Positions 5,970 through 7,456 of a stretch of DNA of 7,456 nt are shown one piece after another. Position numbers and translations under genes: made by a program. This stretch comes from JADFNO01 sp965369945. GTDB lineage: Bacteria > Planctomycetota > Phycisphaerae > Phycisphaerales > SM1A02. The stretch spans positions 1 to 7,456 of the forward strand of contig CBDUST010000238.1 in assembly GCA_965369945.1 (NCBI GenBank), read 5' to 3'. How positions within the stretch are numbered: the first letter of the stretch is position 1; each line of letters begins with the position of its first letter. Below the pieces are notes generated by a model. The model saw nothing but the letters and a program-made list of their open reading frames with translations. It made no database searches and was not told the DNA's origin.

Positions 5970-7283
5970 ATGAAGATCGATCCGGCGGGTAAGCGCGTGA
6001 CCGTCATGGGACTGGGCCGATTCGGCGGGGGTGTGGGCGTGACGCGATGGCTGGCCCGGCATGGCGCGCAGGTGCTCGTCACTGATCTTCAACCCCCGGA
6101 ATGTCTACGGGATTCGGTGGCTCAACTTTCAGATTTGGTAGACGACGGATCAGTGCAATTTCGGCTCGTCGAGCATCTGCAAGACGATTTTACAACCTGC
6201 GATTTGGTCGTCGCCAACCCTGCTGTACCTGCGCCTTGGAAGAACACCTATCTGCAAGCAGCGCGCAACGCAGGCGTTCCGATCAGCACTGAAATCCGTT
6301 TGCTCGTTGAACGACTGAATCGCGATCGTGTGATCGGCGTCACCGGCACCGCAGGTAAGTCAACAACCGCCGCTATGATGCACCATATCCTCGCCGCAGC
6401 TGAGACAGCAGCGCACCTGGGTGGGAATATCGGCGGCTCGCTGCTCGATCAACTCGACGAGATTCAGCCACACCACTGGATCGTCCTGGAACTGTCAAGC
6501 GCGATGCTCTATTGGCTTGGAAGCGATGTGGGATTCAACGGCGTCGGCGGCTGGTCGCCACACGTTGCGCTGCTGACCAACCTGGACGAGAATCACCTCG
6601 ATTGGCATGAATCGTTTGCGCACTACAAACAATGCAAAGAGAATATCTTCAAATACCAGCGATCAGGTGATCTCGCTCTTCGCGGCGACGAGTTGGAATC
6701 CTCCACCGATCGAATACCCCTTCAGATTCCGGGGGGGCACAATCAACGCAATGCGCAGATGGCGATTGCCGCTGCGTGCATCGCTAGAACGATCGACGCC
6801 ACCCAGGCGTCTGAAGCTTTAGGTGATTTCAAGGGTCTGCCCCACCGCCTCCAACTGGTGAGTGAATACGATGGACTGCAGTTCTACAACGACTCGAAAT
6901 CGACGACGCCGAGAGCAACCGTACTTGCTGTCGATTCGTTCGATGAAGCGAACCGAATCCACCTCATTGCCGGCGGATTCGACAAGGGCTTGGATATATC
7001 GCCGATCGCTGGGCTTGCCTCGAAGCTCGGTGGTTTGTACACGATCGGCGCGACCGGCCCGGCCTTGGCTGATATAGTGACCACGTGTGAGTCGAGTTGC
7101 GAGGTCTGCGAAACACTCGATACAGCGATCGATCGCGCGCTATCGAGAATGAAGCGCGGCGATATCCTGCTGTTGAGTCCTGGTTGCGCGAGCTGGGATC
7201 AGTTTGCTAATTACCAGAAGCGCGGTGAGGCGTTCATAAAGCTGGTCACCGAACACGTTCATGTCCACACGCCGCATGTTTGA
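5970..7283 (+). CDS. murD: UDP-N-acetylmuramoyl-L-alanine--D-glutamate ligase
   Basis: The cytoplasmic enzyme adds D-glutamate to UDP-MurNAc-L-Ala with ATP, the second amino-acid step of peptidoglycan precursor synthesis. The 437 aa match E. coli MurD (438). The N-terminal Rossmann domain has VMGLGRFGGGVGV (12-24). The central ATPase domain has the P-loop GVTGTAGKSTT (123-133), GGNIGG (151-156), LELSS (173-177), NLDENHLDWH (204-213) and the expected carbamylated lysine, Lys223, in CKENIF. The ligase C-terminal domain has HNQRNAQMA (257-265), KGLPHRLQ (288-295), YNDSKSTTP (306-314), IAGGFDKG (333-340) and LSPGCASWDQF (402-412). After LELSS the sequence is AMLYW, whereas E. coli has FQLE, so a substrate-contacting Gln appears replaced. 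The ATG at 5970 is kept although no binding site precedes it, because the Rossmann strand begins at residue 9. It is divergent from the mla unit. Confidence 0.95.
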   Translation: MKIDPAGKRVTVMGLGRFGGGVGVTRWLARHGAQVLVTDLQPPECLRDSVAQLSDLVDDGSVQFRLVEHLQDDFTTCDLVVANPAVPAPWKNTYLQAARNAGVPISTEIRLLVERLNRDRVIGVTGTAGKSTTAAMMHHILAAAETAAHLGGNIGGSLLDQLDEIQPHHWIVLELSSAMLYWLGSDVGFNGVGGWSPHVALLTNLDENHLDWHESFAHYKQCKENIFKYQRSGDLALRGDELESSTDRIPLQIPGGHNQRNAQMAIAAACIARTIDATQASEALGDFKGLPHRLQLVSEYDGLQFYNDSKSTTPRATVLAVDSFDEANRIHLIAGGFDKGLDISPIAGLASKLGGLYTIGATGPALADIVTTCESSCEVCETLDTAIDRALSRMKRGDILLLSPGCASWDQFANYQKRGEAFIKLVTEHVHVHTPHV

Positions 7284-7291
7284 GGACGTTG

Positions 7292-7343
7292 AGCCGCTGC
7301 TTCGGCGCGACCAACTGCGATGACAGCGGGACGGCTTTGTTTT
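7292..7343 (+). terminator. Candidate terminator after murD
   Basis: AGCCGCTG (7292-7299) can pair with CAG (7324-7326) and CGGCT (7332-7336) around a 5-base bulge, or as CCGCTG with CAGCGG (7324-7329). TTTGTTTT follows at 7336-7343. The stem and T tract lie 8 to 60 bases past the murD stop, as expected. The loop is long and the stem imperfect. Confidence 0.35.
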
Positions 7344-7350
7344 GACCAAT

Positions 7351-7380
7351 CCGTGTCCATCTGTGTTCATCTGTGGTTTC
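7351..7380. repeat. 10-bp-periodic intergenic repeat (GTGTYCATCT type)
   Basis: Three successive decamers, CCGTGTCCAT, CTGTGTTCAT and CTGTGGTTTC, repeat with a 10-base period. On the other strand this reads like the CACAGATGAACACAGATGGACACGGAT motif that I recall from intergenic DNA of several bacterial phyla, where it often yields spurious small proteins beginning MNTDGH. Its function is unknown to me. Confidence 0.55.
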
Positions 7381-7387
7381 AGTTCCT

Positions 7388-7406
7388 AGAGCAGTTTCAA
7401 TGCTCT
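7388..7406. other. Small perfect hairpin
   Basis: AGAGCA (7388-7393) and TGCTCT (7401-7406) form a 6-bp perfect inverted repeat around a 7-base loop, 8 bases after the periodic repeat. No T run follows. It could be part of a larger repeat unit or the end of an element that continues beyond the window. The remaining bases to 7456 show nothing recognisable. Confidence 0.3.
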
Positions 7407-7456
7407 TGTAGCGTCAGGGCATGGCAGAAACCGGTCAAAGTAGATGCCTCAAGACC

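Noticed and set aside
7140..7370. Minus-strand frame beginning MNTDGHG
   Set aside because: Its start lies in the periodic intergenic repeat and its body is antisense to murD; this is a common spurious gene call.

Overview
The window reads like a piece of a Planctomycetota chromosome, probably near Phycisphaerae (inference from gene content). One secreted protein ends in a C-terminal sorting signal of the VPAPGA–hydrophobic–RRRRR type. The MurD and the MCE-domain protein have the sequence style I associate with that phylum, and the DNA is moderately GC-rich with AGGAG-type ribosome binding sites. No tRNA, rRNA, CRISPR array or transposase was seen.

Left part, 1-2063, plus strand. Bases 1 to about 110 look coding in frame 1, possibly the tail of a gene cut by the window edge. 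A non-coding stretch follows with a 19-bp near-palindrome (157-175), a possible terminator, and an element of about 110 bp (240-349). Next comes a gene for a secreted SIMPL/DUF541 protein (473-1180). A second diverged copy of the element (1217-1325) then precedes a gene for a secreted PEP-CTERM-like protein (1431-2063). So two consecutive exported-protein genes each have the same element about 105-125 bp upstream of their start codon. Both copies can form a 7-bp hairpin with an identical GGTGGA loop and a paired T-A to C-G change in the stem. This is the most unusual signal in the window.

Central part, 2161-5859, minus strand. Four genes read right to left: two related small membrane proteins (5859-5098 and 5111-4398), the ATPase MlaF (4408-3518) and the MCE-domain substrate-binding protein MlaD (3432-2161). 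The first three overlap by 14 and 11 bases, which suggests one operon with coupled translation. MlaF and MlaD belong to an ABC system that moves phospholipid between the inner and outer membranes. The usual permease MlaE is not in the window. The two DUF4190-like proteins occupy the upstream position where it often lies.

Right part, 5970-7283, plus strand. A complete murD (peptidoglycan precursor synthesis) is divergent from the mla operon across a 110-bp gap. The last 170 bases hold no gene. They contain a possible terminator, a 10-bp-periodic repeat of a kind I have seen in intergenic DNA of several phyla, and a small perfect hairpin.
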